A stretch of 58,299 nucleotides of DNA, taken from assembly GCA_028871195.1 (NCBI GenBank), contig JAGWNT010000009.1, positions 1 through 58,299 on the forward strand, written 5' to 3'. Of the stretch, positions 19,565 to 27,555 are shown one piece after another (position 1 is the first letter of the stretch; each line of letters starts with the position of its first letter). The stretch comes from REEB85 sp018971455. Lineage in GTDB: Bacteria; Pseudomonadota; Alphaproteobacteria; Acetobacterales; Acetobacteraceae. A program made the position numbers and the translations under genes. The notes beneath the pieces are model-generated. The model saw only the letters and a program-made list of their open reading frames with translations. It had not been told where the DNA came from and did no database searches.

Positions 19565-21367
19565 ATGGCACGCATGAAGGGTGGCGAGCTCATCGCCGAG
19601 TTCTTGGCCCGCGAAGGCATCGAGCACGTCTTCGGCCTGTGCGGCCACGGCAACGTCGGCATGCTCGATGCGCTGCATGCCGTGCGTGACCGTGTCCGCA
19701 TGATCTCGCCGCGCCACGAGCAGACCGCCGGGCACATGGCGGATGCCTATTTCCGCGTGAAGCACAAACCTGCCGCCACGCTCACCTCCTGCGGGCCGGG
19801 CTCGGCCAATCTGGTGATGGCGTTGGCCAATGCCTACGCCGATTCCTCGGCCTTCCTGGCGCTGACCGCCAATGTGCCCACCCAGCAATTCAACCGCGGC
19901 CCCTTCCAGGAGCTGTATCGGCAGAAGGAGGCGGATTTCCCTTCGGTCTGCCGTCCGGTGGTCAAGCGCAGCTTCCAGCCCACCCGGGTCGAGATGCTGC
20001 CCTCGGCGTTGCGGCTGGCGACCGACACCATGCTCGGCGGCCGCCCCGGTCCGGTGCAGGTCGATATCCCGTTCAATCTGTTCCAGGAGGAGGCGGATGT
20101 CGCGGTCGAGCCCAGCTCGCAGGCAACCACGGCGCGCCGCTCCGGTGCCGCCCCGGATGACGTTGCCGCCGCCGCCGCGATGCTGCGCCGCGCCGAGCGC
20201 CCGGTGCTGTTCATCGGCCATGGCGTGACGCTGTCCGAGGCGGCGGGCGAATTGGTGGCGCTGGCGGAACGGCTGACCATTCCGGTGATTTCCTCGCCCA
20301 ACGGCATGGGCTGCATGCCCATGGCGCACCCGCTCTCGCTCGGTTTCATCGGGCGCAACGGCGTGTTCGCCGCCAACCAGGCCGGGCGCCATGCCGATCT
20401 GGTGCTGGCGATCGGCGCGCGCTTCGACGACCGCTCCGCCTCGTCATGGATCGAGGGGTATTCCTGGAACTTTCCCGCGGCAAAGCTCGTGCAGGTCGAT
20501 CTCGACGTCACCGAGATCGGGCGCAACTACACGGCCGATCTCGGCATCGTCGCCGACGCGAAGGTGTTTCTGCGCCAATTGCTGGCCGAATTCGACCGCG
20601 CCGGCGCCGAGCGCGCGGAGCGCCGTGCGTGGCTTGCCAGCATTGCCGGCTGGCGCCAGGAATGGGCGGCCTTCACTGGCCCCAACTTCGCCATCGACAC
20701 CAGCCCCCTGCGGCCGGAGCCGGTGGTGGCCGCGGTGCGCAGCGTGCTGCCGGACGATGCCATCCTCTCGCTTGATTCCGGCGTTCACCACAACTGGTTC
20801 ATGCAATTCTGGGAGGCACGCCGGCCGCAGACGATGCTGAACGCCTGGGGTTTCTCGGGCATGGGGTTCGGGGTCAGCGGTATCCTCGGCGCCAAGCTCG
20901 CCGCCCCCGATCGGCCGGCGGTTTCGGTCTGCGGCGATGGCGGCTTCACGATGACCCCGCATGTGCTGTGCACCGCCGTCGAGTATCAGATTCCCTGCGT
21001 CTGGGTGATCTGGAACAATTTCGTCTGGGGCGCGATCCGCGACATCCAGTATGGCCTGTTCGATGGGCGGGAATACCAGACCGGCTTCTACGACGGGACC
21101 AACAACAAGCCCTATAATCCGGATTTTGCGGCGCTGGCCCGGGCCCACGGCGTTGACGGCGCGACCATCACCCGCATTGCCGATCTCGCTCCCGCCCTCG
21201 AACACGCCATTGCCTCGAATCGGCCCTGGGTTCTGGACGTGCACGTGGATGCCAATGTGCGCCCGCCGGCCACCGGCACCTGGGCGCTGCCGCCGCTGCC
21301 GCACAAGGAGCCGGTTTTCGGCCATGCCAGCACGGCCGCCGACATCGCGGCCGGGCGCCGCGGCTAG
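19565..21367 (+). CDS. Thiamine diphosphate enzyme, acetolactate-synthase-like
   Basis: A 600-residue enzyme with the three domains of the ThDP/acetolactate synthase family. The N-terminal Pyr domain has the cofactor-activating Glu in SPRHEQTAGHMADAY (about residue 49) and GPGSANLV. A central domain follows, then the C-terminal PP domain with GDGGFTMTPHVL ... WVIWNN (about 457-485). It is unlikely to be biosynthetic IlvB: no small subunit gene is nearby and it sits in a catabolic setting with an IclR regulator, an epimerase and a cupin. Substrate unknown. The ATG after a GGGGGG ribosome site was chosen. Confidence 0.8.
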   Translation: MARMKGGELIAEFLAREGIEHVFGLCGHGNVGMLDALHAVRDRVRMISPRHEQTAGHMADAYFRVKHKPAATLTSCGPGSANLVMALANAYADSSAFLALTANVPTQQFNRGPFQELYRQKEADFPSVCRPVVKRSFQPTRVEMLPSALRLATDTMLGGRPGPVQVDIPFNLFQEEADVAVEPSSQATTARRSGAAPDDVAAAAAMLRRAERPVLFIGHGVTLSEAAGELVALAERLTIPVISSPNGMGCMPMAHPLSLGFIGRNGVFAANQAGRHADLVLAIGARFDDRSASSWIEGYSWNFPAAKLVQVDLDVTEIGRNYTADLGIVADAKVFLRQLLAEFDRAGAERAERRAWLASIAGWRQEWAAFTGPNFAIDTSPLRPEPVVAAVRSVLPDDAILSLDSGVHHNWFMQFWEARRPQTMLNAWGFSGMGFGVSGILGAKLAAPDRPAVSVCGDGGFTMTPHVLCTAVEYQIPCVWVIWNNFVWGAIRDIQYGLFDGREYQTGFYDGTNNKPYNPDFAALARAHGVDGATITRIADLAPALEHAIASNRPWVLDVHVDANVRPPATGTWALPPLPHKEPVFGHASTAADIAAGRRG

Positions 21368-21372
21368 CGGCC

Positions 21373-22335
21373 GTGGCGCACATCCTGGTCACCGGCGCCG
21401 CCGGGTTCATTGGCCTCGCGGTGACGCGGGCGCTGGTGGCGCGGGGGGACCGGGTCAGTGCGCTGGATGTCGAGATCGGGCCCGCGCTTGCGGCACTCGC
21501 CGCCCGGCACCGGAGTGTTCGCGCGCTGGCGGGCGAGATCGCCGATGGTGCGGCGGTCGCGGCGCTGGTGGGCGCCGACCCGCCGGATGGGGTGATCCAT
21601 TGTGCCGCGATCGTCGGCGTCATTCATTCCGTGCGGGCGCCGGCGCGGACCATGCGGGTCAATGTCGAGGGCAGCATCAACTTGCTCGAGGCGATGCGCC
21701 TGCATGGCGTGTGGCGCATGGTCCATATCAGCAGCGAGGAGGTGTATGGCGCCTTCCGCGGCCCGGTGGCCGACGAGGATCATCCGCAGAGTCCGGTTGG
21801 GCCCTATGGCGTCTCGAAACTTGCCGTCGAGCATCTCGCCCGCTTCTACCGGGCGCGCCACGGCATCACGACGGCGCATCTGCGCACCAGCTGGGTGTAC
21901 GGGCCGGGTCTGCCGCGGGCCCGCGTGCCGAAGATTTTCATCGATGCGGCGCTGGATGGCCGGCCGCTGCATCTTGCCGCCGGCGCGGAACTGGCGGTGG
22001 ACCACACCTATATCGACGACGCCGTGGACGGGGTGCTGCGCGCCCTCGATCTGCCGGTGCATCCGTTCGATGCCTACAACATCGGCAGTGGCGCGGCGCC
22101 GAGGCTGGACGAGATGGCCGCCATCGTGTGCGATCTGGTGCCGGGCGCCGAACTCACGGTCGGGCCGGGCCCGTATGACCATGGCAGCGTGGAGGGCGTG
22201 CCGATCCCAAGCGTGCCGAAGGGCGCGCTGGATTTGCGGCGGGCGCGCGAGGTGCTGGGCTACGTTCCGCGCTTCGACATCCGCCGCGGTCTCGCCGATT
22301 ATATCGCGCGGGAACGGGCCGCGCGGTCCGGCTGA
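21373..22335 (+). CDS. NAD(P)-dependent epimerase/dehydratase
   Basis: Extended short-chain dehydrogenase of 320 residues. The Rossmann motif GAAGFIG (residues 7-13), the catalytic YGVSK (about 145) with an upstream Ser in ISSEEVYG, and YIDDAVDGVL near 213 are those of UDP-sugar epimerases and related 4,6-dehydratases. The GTG start lies five bases after the preceding stop, so it is in the same operon as the ThDP enzyme and the cupin. With a ThDP enzyme as neighbour the substrate may be a sugar acid or other polyol rather than a nucleotide sugar; this is inference. Confidence 0.8.
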   Translation: MAHILVTGAAGFIGLAVTRALVARGDRVSALDVEIGPALAALAARHRSVRALAGEIADGAAVAALVGADPPDGVIHCAAIVGVIHSVRAPARTMRVNVEGSINLLEAMRLHGVWRMVHISSEEVYGAFRGPVADEDHPQSPVGPYGVSKLAVEHLARFYRARHGITTAHLRTSWVYGPGLPRARVPKIFIDAALDGRPLHLAAGAELAVDHTYIDDAVDGVLRALDLPVHPFDAYNIGSGAAPRLDEMAAIVCDLVPGAELTVGPGPYDHGSVEGVPIPSVPKGALDLRRAREVLGYVPRFDIRRGLADYIARERAARSG

Positions 22336-22355
22336 AGCCAGGGGAGGGACATCGC

Positions 22356-22721
22356 ATGTACAAACGCAACGGCGCCACCATCCGCAACATTGCCGAGGTG
22401 TTGTGGGAGACGTTTCCGGCGCATCACGATGCCCACTCCAAACGCCTGGTCGGGCCGGACACGGCGCCGGCCACCGGCCTCGATTATCGCATCTCGTCCT
22501 ATCAGCCGAAGGGCTTTGTCACGCCGCACCGGCACAAGGTGCAGGAGCAGATCTACCATGTGCTGGACGGCGAGGGCCTGATGGAGATCGATGGCGAGCG
22601 TGTCGTGGTGCGCCGCCACGATTACATCCATCTGCCGCCCGGGGTGGAGCACGCGATCTACAATACCGGCCTGCAGGACCTCGTGTTCCTGGTGATCACC
22701 ACGCCGCCGACCGACGACTAA
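22356..22721 (+). CDS. Single-domain cupin protein
   Basis: A 121-residue cupin. Motif 1 is seen in TPHRHKVQEQIYHVLDGEG (two His, a Gln/Glu and a further His; about residues 58-76). Motif 2 is in HLPPGVEHAIYNTG. The metal ligands are therefore present. Cupins of this size are often isomerases, dioxygenases or sugar-binding accessory proteins. Third gene of the operon starting at the ThDP enzyme; the ribosome site GGGAGGG precedes the ATG. The reaction cannot be read from sequence alone. Confidence 0.75.
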   Translation: MYKRNGATIRNIAEVLWETFPAHHDAHSKRLVGPDTAPATGLDYRISSYQPKGFVTPHRHKVQEQIYHVLDGEGLMEIDGERVVVRRHDYIHLPPGVEHAIYNTGLQDLVFLVITTPPTDD

Positions 22722-22734
22722 CGAGCGGCCATAT

Positions 22735-22766
22735 GGGGCGCGGCCCCGAGCCCTGCAACTGAGGGC
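22735..22766. terminator. Candidate bidirectional terminator hairpins
   Basis: Two adjacent inverted repeats, GGGGC-gcg-GCCCC (22735-22747) and GCCCT-gcaactg-AGGGC (22750-22766), sit between the convergent cupin and ligB genes. There is no T-run, so Rho-independent action is uncertain. Confidence 0.3.
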
Positions 22767-22817
22767 GGGGTGCGGGCAGGTGGCGCCGCCGGGCTGGCCC
22801 CGGCAGCGCCGCTCCGC

Positions 22818-23660
22818 TCAGTCGGCATTCTCCAGCAGCATCGTTCCGGCGCCGGTGTTGGAGATCGGAACATGGTAGTTGCCGTGCAGTTTCTGCACAT
22901 GGCCCTGCAGGGCCCCGCGCATGGCCAGCCAGAGGATGAACTCCGCCCCCTGGGCGCCGGCTTCGCGGACGAGGTCGTGCGCGGTGTAGCGGGCGAGAAG
23001 CTCCGGGTCCGAGACGATCTTGTCCATGCACATGAGATCGAACGGCTTGTTGATGAAGCCGGCCCGCTGCCCGTCCAGCTGGTGGGACAGGCCGCCCGTA
23101 CCGAGGATGACGACCTTCTGGTCCGAAGGGTACGAGGCAATCGCGCGGCCGAGCGCCTGGCCGAATTTGTAGCATCGCGCCGGCGAGGGGATCGGGTGCT
23201 GGACGGTGTTGATGCTGATCGGCACGGTGCGGATCGGCTTCTTCTGCCAGTCATCCCAGAACAACTGCATCGGCACGGTGAAGCCATGATCGACGGTCAT
23301 CTCCTGGCAGGAGCAGACGTCGAACTCCTCGCCCACCAGCTGCTCGATGATGTGCCAGGAGAGCCTGGGATCGCCGGCGAAGGACGGCAGGGTGGGAATG
23401 CCCCAGCCCTCGTCGTCGTTGCGGTATTCGGGGGCGGCGCCGATGGCGAAGGTGGGCATCTTGTCGAGAAAGAAGTTCAGCCCGTGATCGTTGTAGATGA
23501 CGATGGCGACATCGGGCTGCTTCTCGTCGAGCCAGGCCCTGATGGGAGGGAATCCATCGAAAAACGGCTTCCAGTACGGATCTTCGAACAGGTTGCGCGC
23601 GATGGCGTTGCCGATCGCCGGGATGTGCGAACTCGTCAGACCGCCGATGATGCGGGCCAT
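22818..23660 (-). CDS. ligB: Protocatechuate 4,5-dioxygenase beta (catalytic) subunit
   Basis: Class III extradiol dioxygenase that opens the protocatechuate ring between C4 and C5 to give 4-carboxy-2-hydroxymuconate-6-semialdehyde. Iron-site residues match LigB: His12 in TSSHIPAIG, His59 in YNDHG, a catalytic His in GGLSHQLDG (about 193) and a Glu near 240. At 280 residues it has the usual length. The stop of ligA overlaps an ATG two codons upstream (ATGA), but the downstream ATG giving MARIIGG fits the family and is better spaced from GGGAGA. It is the last gene of the minus-strand operon. Confidence 0.92.
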   Translation of the reverse strand: MARIIGGLTSSHIPAIGNAIARNLFEDPYWKPFFDGFPPIRAWLDEKQPDVAIVIYNDHGLNFFLDKMPTFAIGAAPEYRNDDEGWGIPTLPSFAGDPRLSWHIIEQLVGEEFDVCSCQEMTVDHGFTVPMQLFWDDWQKKPIRTVPISINTVQHPIPSPARCYKFGQALGRAIASYPSDQKVVILGTGGLSHQLDGQRAGFINKPFDLMCMDKIVSDPELLARYTAHDLVREAGAQGAEFILWLAMRGALQGHVQKLHGNYHVPISNTGAGTMLLENAD

Positions 23661-23662
23661 GG

Positions 23663-24016
23663 TCATTCTCCCTGTTTGGCGAGCATCGCCTTGAAGGCCT
23701 CGACGGTCATGCCGGTTTGCTGCGCGCCCACGTCCTGCACCGAAAGGCCGAAGATGCCGGCGAACTTGGCGAGGTAGTAGATGTTTCCGCCGGCGGCAAG
23801 CAGATCGAGGACGTTGCGGGCGCGGATCGCGGCCTTCTGCTGCGCGTTGAGGTGGAACTGCTCCATGTAGGCCTCCTCGTCGCGCTTGAATGCGGCGCGG
23901 CTGTCGGCCTTGTTGAACGAGTAGCACATCTTGTTGAGCGCATAGCCTTTCATGGCCTGCTCGCCGTTGAAGATGATCGTGCCAGGAATATCCTGGGTGA
24001 TGGCCTCGGTGGACAT
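23663..24016 (-). CDS. ligA: Protocatechuate 4,5-dioxygenase alpha subunit
   Basis: Small subunit (117 residues) that caps the LigB active site. Recognised by GTIIFNGEQAMKGYALNKMC near the N-terminus, FNKADSRAAFKRDEEAYM, and the central LLAAGGNIYYLAKFAGIFGLS. The order ligA-ligB with an overlapping stop and start suggests coupled, equimolar translation. Separate A and B subunits favour protocatechuate rather than the fused gallate dioxygenase type as substrate class. It lies 44 bases downstream of ligI in the same operon. Confidence 0.93.
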   Translation of the reverse strand: MSTEAITQDIPGTIIFNGEQAMKGYALNKMCYSFNKADSRAAFKRDEEAYMEQFHLNAQQKAAIRARNVLDLLAAGGNIYYLAKFAGIFGLSVQDVGAQQTGMTVEAFKAMLAKQGE

Positions 24017-24060
24017 CGTGCCTTCTCCCGGTGGTATGTGTTGCGATATGAAAACGCCAA

Positions 24061-24933
24061 TCAGCTCCAGTAGAGCCGCATCGGGTTGTCGACCAGCAGC
24101 GCCTGCTGGAGCGCCGCGGTGGGCGCGATGCGGGGAATGAAATCGACCAGCCCGCCATCATCCGGCGCGTGGGTGGTCATGTTGGGGTGTGGCCAGTCGG
24201 TGCCCCACAGCACCCGGTCCGGAAAGCGTTCGACGAGGCAGCGGCCGAAGGGCACCACGTCGTCATAGCCGGGCGGGCCGGTGAGGGAGAATCGCTCGGG
24301 GCAGGTCACCTTGCTCCAGACCCGGTCATTGCGTTCCATCAGATCGAGGAAGCGCCGGAAATCGGCATGATCGACGCCCTTGGCCGGGTCCGGCCGGCCC
24401 ATGTGGTCCACCACGATGAGGGTTGGCAGCTCGGCGAGGAATGGCAGCAATCCGGCAAGGTCGGCGGCTTCGAAATACACCACGCTGTGCCAGCCGAGGC
24501 GGGCGATGCGGCGGGCGGTGCCGAGAAACACCTCGGGCGGCGTCGCATCAACGAGGCGTTTGACGAAGTTGAAGCGCACCCCCCGCACGCCGGCCTCGTG
24601 CAGGGCATCGAGCTCGGCATCGCCGATATCCGGGCTGACCGAGGCGATGCCGCGCGCAAGGCCGTTGCTGGCCTGCAGAGCATCGACCAGCGCGCGGTTG
24701 TCGTTGCCGTGGCAGGTGGCCTGGACGATGACGTTGCGGCTGAGGCCGAGGAAGTCGCGCAACGCGAACAGCTTCTCCTTCGGCGCGTCGCTGGGCGTGT
24801 ATTTGCGCCCGGGCGCGTACGGAAAACGCTCGGCGGGGCCGAAGACGTGGCAATGCGCGTCCACCGTGCCCGGCGGCGCCCGGAAATGCGGCCGGGACGG
24901 GTTGGGGTGAAAGGGAATGTAGTTGGGGTCCAT
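24061..24933 (-). CDS. ligI: 2-pyrone-4,6-dicarboxylate hydrolase
   Basis: Amidohydrolase-superfamily lactonase that opens 2-pyrone-4,6-dicarboxylate to 4-oxalomesaconate. Family features are VDAHCHVFGP (residues 24-33; HxH site), RKYTPSDA shortly after, FVKRLVD, VVDHMGRPD, and near the C-terminus WGTDWPHPN with the catalytic Asp. At 290 residues it is of normal length. It is the step after ligC in the protocatechuate 4,5-pathway and lies between galD and ligA in the operon. Confidence 0.92.
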   Translation of the reverse strand: MDPNYIPFHPNPSRPHFRAPPGTVDAHCHVFGPAERFPYAPGRKYTPSDAPKEKLFALRDFLGLSRNVIVQATCHGNDNRALVDALQASNGLARGIASVSPDIGDAELDALHEAGVRGVRFNFVKRLVDATPPEVFLGTARRIARLGWHSVVYFEAADLAGLLPFLAELPTLIVVDHMGRPDPAKGVDHADFRRFLDLMERNDRVWSKVTCPERFSLTGPPGYDDVVPFGRCLVERFPDRVLWGTDWPHPNMTTHAPDDGGLVDFIPRIAPTAALQQALLVDNPMRLYWS

Positions 24934-24951
24934 CCTGGGTCCTTCCCCGGG

Positions 24952-26019
24952 CTATGCGAAGACGGTGCCGTCGAACAGCTTGCGGCTGGTGCGCAGCAAA
25001 GCCGCGCTCACCGCGGCGCCGCCGTCATCGCACTCCATCACCACGGTCATCTCCCCGCTCGGGTGCTCCACGGCCAGGGTCTTGGTGCGGCCGGCCGGAA
25101 TGGCGGCGAGGGCCGCGGCCGGCGCGCCGGGCAACAGGCAGGCCGTGGCCACGCTGACGGCGCCGAGCACGCCGATCGAGGCGTGACAGCGATGTGGAAT
25201 GAAGGTGCGGGTCGAAATGGCGCCGCCCTGTTGCGGCGCGCTGACCAGCGTCATCTTCGGCACCGACTGCGCCGCCACGTCGCCGAGGTTCATCATCGGC
25301 CCGGCGCGCAGACGGATCGCCTCCAGCCGGGCCTTGAGCGTGGTGTTCGCATCGAGATCGGCGCGGCTCTCCGTGCCGGTGACGCCGAAATCCGCGGCGC
25401 GCAGCACCACCACCGGCATGCCGTTGTCGATGCATGTGACGGGCACGCCCTCGATGACATCCACCGCCTGTCCGGTGGGCAGCAGCGCGCCGCAGCTTGA
25501 GCCGGCGGTGTCGCGGAACTCGATCGGAATGGCGGCGGCGGTTCCGGGCACGCCGTCGATGCGGGCGGTGCCGGTGTAGACAGGCATGCCGTCGCGCGTC
25601 GGCACCCGCGCCACGGCGACCTGGCCGGTATTCTCCATCCAGATCGTGACGCGGGTCTCGCCCCCGGTGGCGGCGACCATGCCGCGCTCGATGGCGAACG
25701 GGCCGACGCCGGCGAGAATGTTGCCGCAATTCTGCGCGTCGGTCACGATCGGCTGATCGACGAAGACCTGCAGGAAGAGATAATCCACGTCGATGCCCGG
25801 CCGCGCCGAGGGCCGGACGACGGCGACCTTGGAGGTCAGCGGATCGGCGCCGCCCATGCCATCGATCTGCACGCTGTCGGGCGATCCCATCATGCGCAGC
25901 AGGAAGGCATCGCGCGCGGCGATATCGCCGGGCAAGTCGGCGGCGCGGAAGTAGCCGCCCTTGGAGGTGCCGCCGCGCATCCACATGCACGGAGCGCTCG
26001 TCAATGCGGTGTCAGACAT
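24952..26019 (-). CDS. galD: 4-oxalomesaconate tautomerase
   Basis: PrpF/diaminopimelate-epimerase-fold isomerase that converts the keto and enol forms of 4-oxalomesaconate (GalD in gallate catabolism, LigU in the protocatechuate pathway). It shows the family start MWMRGGTSKGGYF (about residues 12-24), the central QNCGNILAGVGPFAIE with the active-site Cys, and a second conserved region around PHRCHASIGVLGAVSVATA. At 355 residues it has normal length. Its ATG overlaps the ligK stop by eight bases. PrpF of methylcitrate metabolism is the alternative, but the neighbours decide. Confidence 0.88.
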   Translation of the reverse strand: MSDTALTSAPCMWMRGGTSKGGYFRAADLPGDIAARDAFLLRMMGSPDSVQIDGMGGADPLTSKVAVVRPSARPGIDVDYLFLQVFVDQPIVTDAQNCGNILAGVGPFAIERGMVAATGGETRVTIWMENTGQVAVARVPTRDGMPVYTGTARIDGVPGTAAAIPIEFRDTAGSSCGALLPTGQAVDVIEGVPVTCIDNGMPVVVLRAADFGVTGTESRADLDANTTLKARLEAIRLRAGPMMNLGDVAAQSVPKMTLVSAPQQGGAISTRTFIPHRCHASIGVLGAVSVATACLLPGAPAAALAAIPAGRTKTLAVEHPSGEMTVVMECDDGGAAVSAALLRTSRKLFDGTVFA

Positions 26020-26683
26020 AGCGCAATCCCTTCGCGGCCAGCTTGTCGCGCATGCCGTAGAGGTCGAGCCCGAGTTCTCCCGCGGCGAGGCGCGCGCGTT
26101 TGGTCTCCTCGGCGGCGACGCGGGCGCGCGCCTTTTCCAGCACCTCGGACGCCTCGGCGCGGCGAACGACGCAGACGCCGTCATCATCGGCGACAATGAC
26201 GTCGCCGGGCAGTACCAGCGCGCCGGCGCAGACCAGCGGGACGTTGACCGAACCCAGCGTCTCCTTCACGGTTCCCTGGGCGCTGACCGCCTTCGACCAG
26301 ACCGGGAAGCCCATTTCCGTCAGTTCGCGCACATCGCGCACGCCGGCTTCGATGACGAGGCCGGCGCCGCCGCGAGCCCGCGCCGAAAAGGCGAGCAGCT
26401 CGCCGAAATATCCGGCATCGGACGGCGCGGTGGGGGCGACGACGAGGATGTCGCCGGCGGCGAGCTGTTCGATGGCGACATGGATCATCCAGTTGTCGCA
26501 AGGCGGCAGCGAGACGGTGACGGCGGAGGCGGCCAGCCGCGCGCCGGCATAGATCGGCCGCATGGACGAGGCCAGCAGGCCGATGCGCCCCTGCGCCTCA
26601 TGCACCGTGGCGACACCGCACTCGCCGAGTCCCGCGACCACCGCCGGGTCCGCGCGTTCGACCTGCCGCACCACGATGCTCAT
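26012..26683 (-). CDS. ligK: 4-carboxy-4-hydroxy-2-oxoadipate aldolase / oxaloacetate decarboxylase
   Basis: RraA-fold class II aldolase that cleaves 4-carboxy-4-hydroxy-2-oxoadipate to pyruvate and oxaloacetate, the last step of the pathway (also called GalC). Features: GVATVHEAQGRIGLL near residue 23, AGDILVVAP (about 75), VIEAGVRDVRELTEMGFPVW (about 108) with the metal-site Asp, and GDVIVADDDGVCVV (about 158). At 223 residues it is of normal length. It overlaps the start of galD by eight bases and the end of galB by one base, so all three are probably translationally coupled. Confidence 0.92.
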   Translation of the reverse strand: MSIVVRQVERADPAVVAGLGECGVATVHEAQGRIGLLASSMRPIYAGARLAASAVTVSLPPCDNWMIHVAIEQLAAGDILVVAPTAPSDAGYFGELLAFSARARGGAGLVIEAGVRDVRELTEMGFPVWSKAVSAQGTVKETLGSVNVPLVCAGALVLPGDVIVADDDGVCVVRRAEASEVLEKARARVAAEETKRARLAAGELGLDLYGMRDKLAAKGLRYV

Positions 26684-27414
26684 CAGAGTTCATCCACCGT
26701 GCGCGGGAACATCGATTGGAATCCCTCGGCGAATTTGGCGTTGCGCCCGCCGCTCTGCCCGCCGGAATTGCGCTTGAAGTGATTGGCGCGGTTCTCGGCC
26801 AGGTTGGTGTAGTAGTGCCAGAGATGCTCCTGGCCCTCCATGCAGCGGATGGCGGCGAGCTTCTTGTCCCACACCTCGGTGATGTCGAGGAATACGTCGG
26901 GCTTCCAGCCCATCTGCTCGGTCTGGTGCGGCTCGAACAGATAGAGCTGCGGGGCGCCGAGCACCTTCTGCTCCGGGTTGTGGCCCCAGGCCTGGGCGAT
27001 CATGCGGCATTCCAGCACCACGCTGGTGGTGTAGGAATGGTCGGTGTTGTAGGGGTCGAACAGCGAGTGGCTCATCATGAAGCTCGGCATGACCCTGCGG
27101 ATCACGTCGACCAGGCGGAACTTCGCGGCGCGGTCGAGCTCCAGGGGGTAGTCGCCCAGATCGAAGAAATCGATGTCGTGCACATCCAGCGCGCGGGCCG
27201 CATTCTCGGCTTCCTTGCGCCGCGCGTCCTTGACCTTCTGCAGGGTGACCCCCGGCTCGCGCCAGATCTTCGCCGACTCGCCGCGCTCGCCGAAGGACAG
27301 GCAGACGACGGTGACGTTGTAGCCGCGCGCCTGGTGAAGCGCGATCGCGCCGCCGGCGCGCCAGACGAAATCCGCCGCGTGGGCGCTGATGACCAGGGCC
27401 GTCTTTCCGCTCAT
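26683..27414 (-). CDS. galB: 4-oxalomesaconate hydratase, PIG-L type
   Basis: Hydrates 4-oxalomesaconate to 4-carboxy-4-hydroxy-2-oxoadipate. It belongs to the PIG-L/LmbE deacetylase fold, like the zinc-dependent GalB of Pseudomonas putida, not to the LigJ amidohydrolase type. The metal-site segment is VISAHAADFVWRAGGAIAL (from about residue 8) in place of the AHPDDE of true deacetylases. SHSLFDPYNTDHSYTT near 122 supplies further His and Asp. At 243 residues it is of usual length. First gene of the minus-strand operon, divergent from the LysR gene; the ATG giving MSGKTALVIS was chosen. Confidence 0.85.
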   Translation of the reverse strand: MSGKTALVISAHAADFVWRAGGAIALHQARGYNVTVVCLSFGERGESAKIWREPGVTLQKVKDARRKEAENAARALDVHDIDFFDLGDYPLELDRAAKFRLVDVIRRVMPSFMMSHSLFDPYNTDHSYTTSVVLECRMIAQAWGHNPEQKVLGAPQLYLFEPHQTEQMGWKPDVFLDITEVWDKKLAAIRCMEGQEHLWHYYTNLAENRANHFKRNSGGQSGGRNAKFAEGFQSMFPRTVDEL

Positions 27415-27505
27415 GGGCGTCTCCTCCGTGCCGGCCGTGCCGGGTTTCCTTGTGCGCGGCACTATCGGTCCACCGGTGCCGCCGCTCCAGTTCGAACTCC
27501 CCCCG

Positions 27506-27533
27506 CCCCCATAAGATTTCGCTATAGTGGGGG
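27506..27533. promoter_or_regulatory. Candidate LysR-type regulator binding site
   Basis: A hyphenated palindrome, CCCCCATA (27506-27513) and TATAGTGGGGG (27523-27533), contains a T-N11-A LysR box with ATA-N9-TAT symmetry. It lies 92 bases upstream of galB and 22 bases before the divergent LysR-type gene. The location is ideal for autoregulation and for activation of the gal/lig operon. The assignment to the adjacent regulator is inference. Confidence 0.5.
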
Positions 27534-27555
27534 TTCAACCAGGAGAGGCGGGAGG

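Noticed and set aside
19565..21367. Biosynthetic acetolactate synthase (ilvB)
   Set aside because: No ilvN or ilvC nearby, and the gene lies in a regulated catabolic-type operon with an epimerase and a cupin.
22818..23666. Gallate dioxygenase as the identity of the ring-cleavage enzyme
   Set aside because: Gallate dioxygenases are single fused polypeptides; here separate alpha and beta subunits and a ligC gene point to protocatechuate.
23714..25500. Plus-strand frames opposite the ligA-ligI-galD genes
   Set aside because: No domain similarity and charged low-complexity products; the minus-strand genes have exact family motifs.
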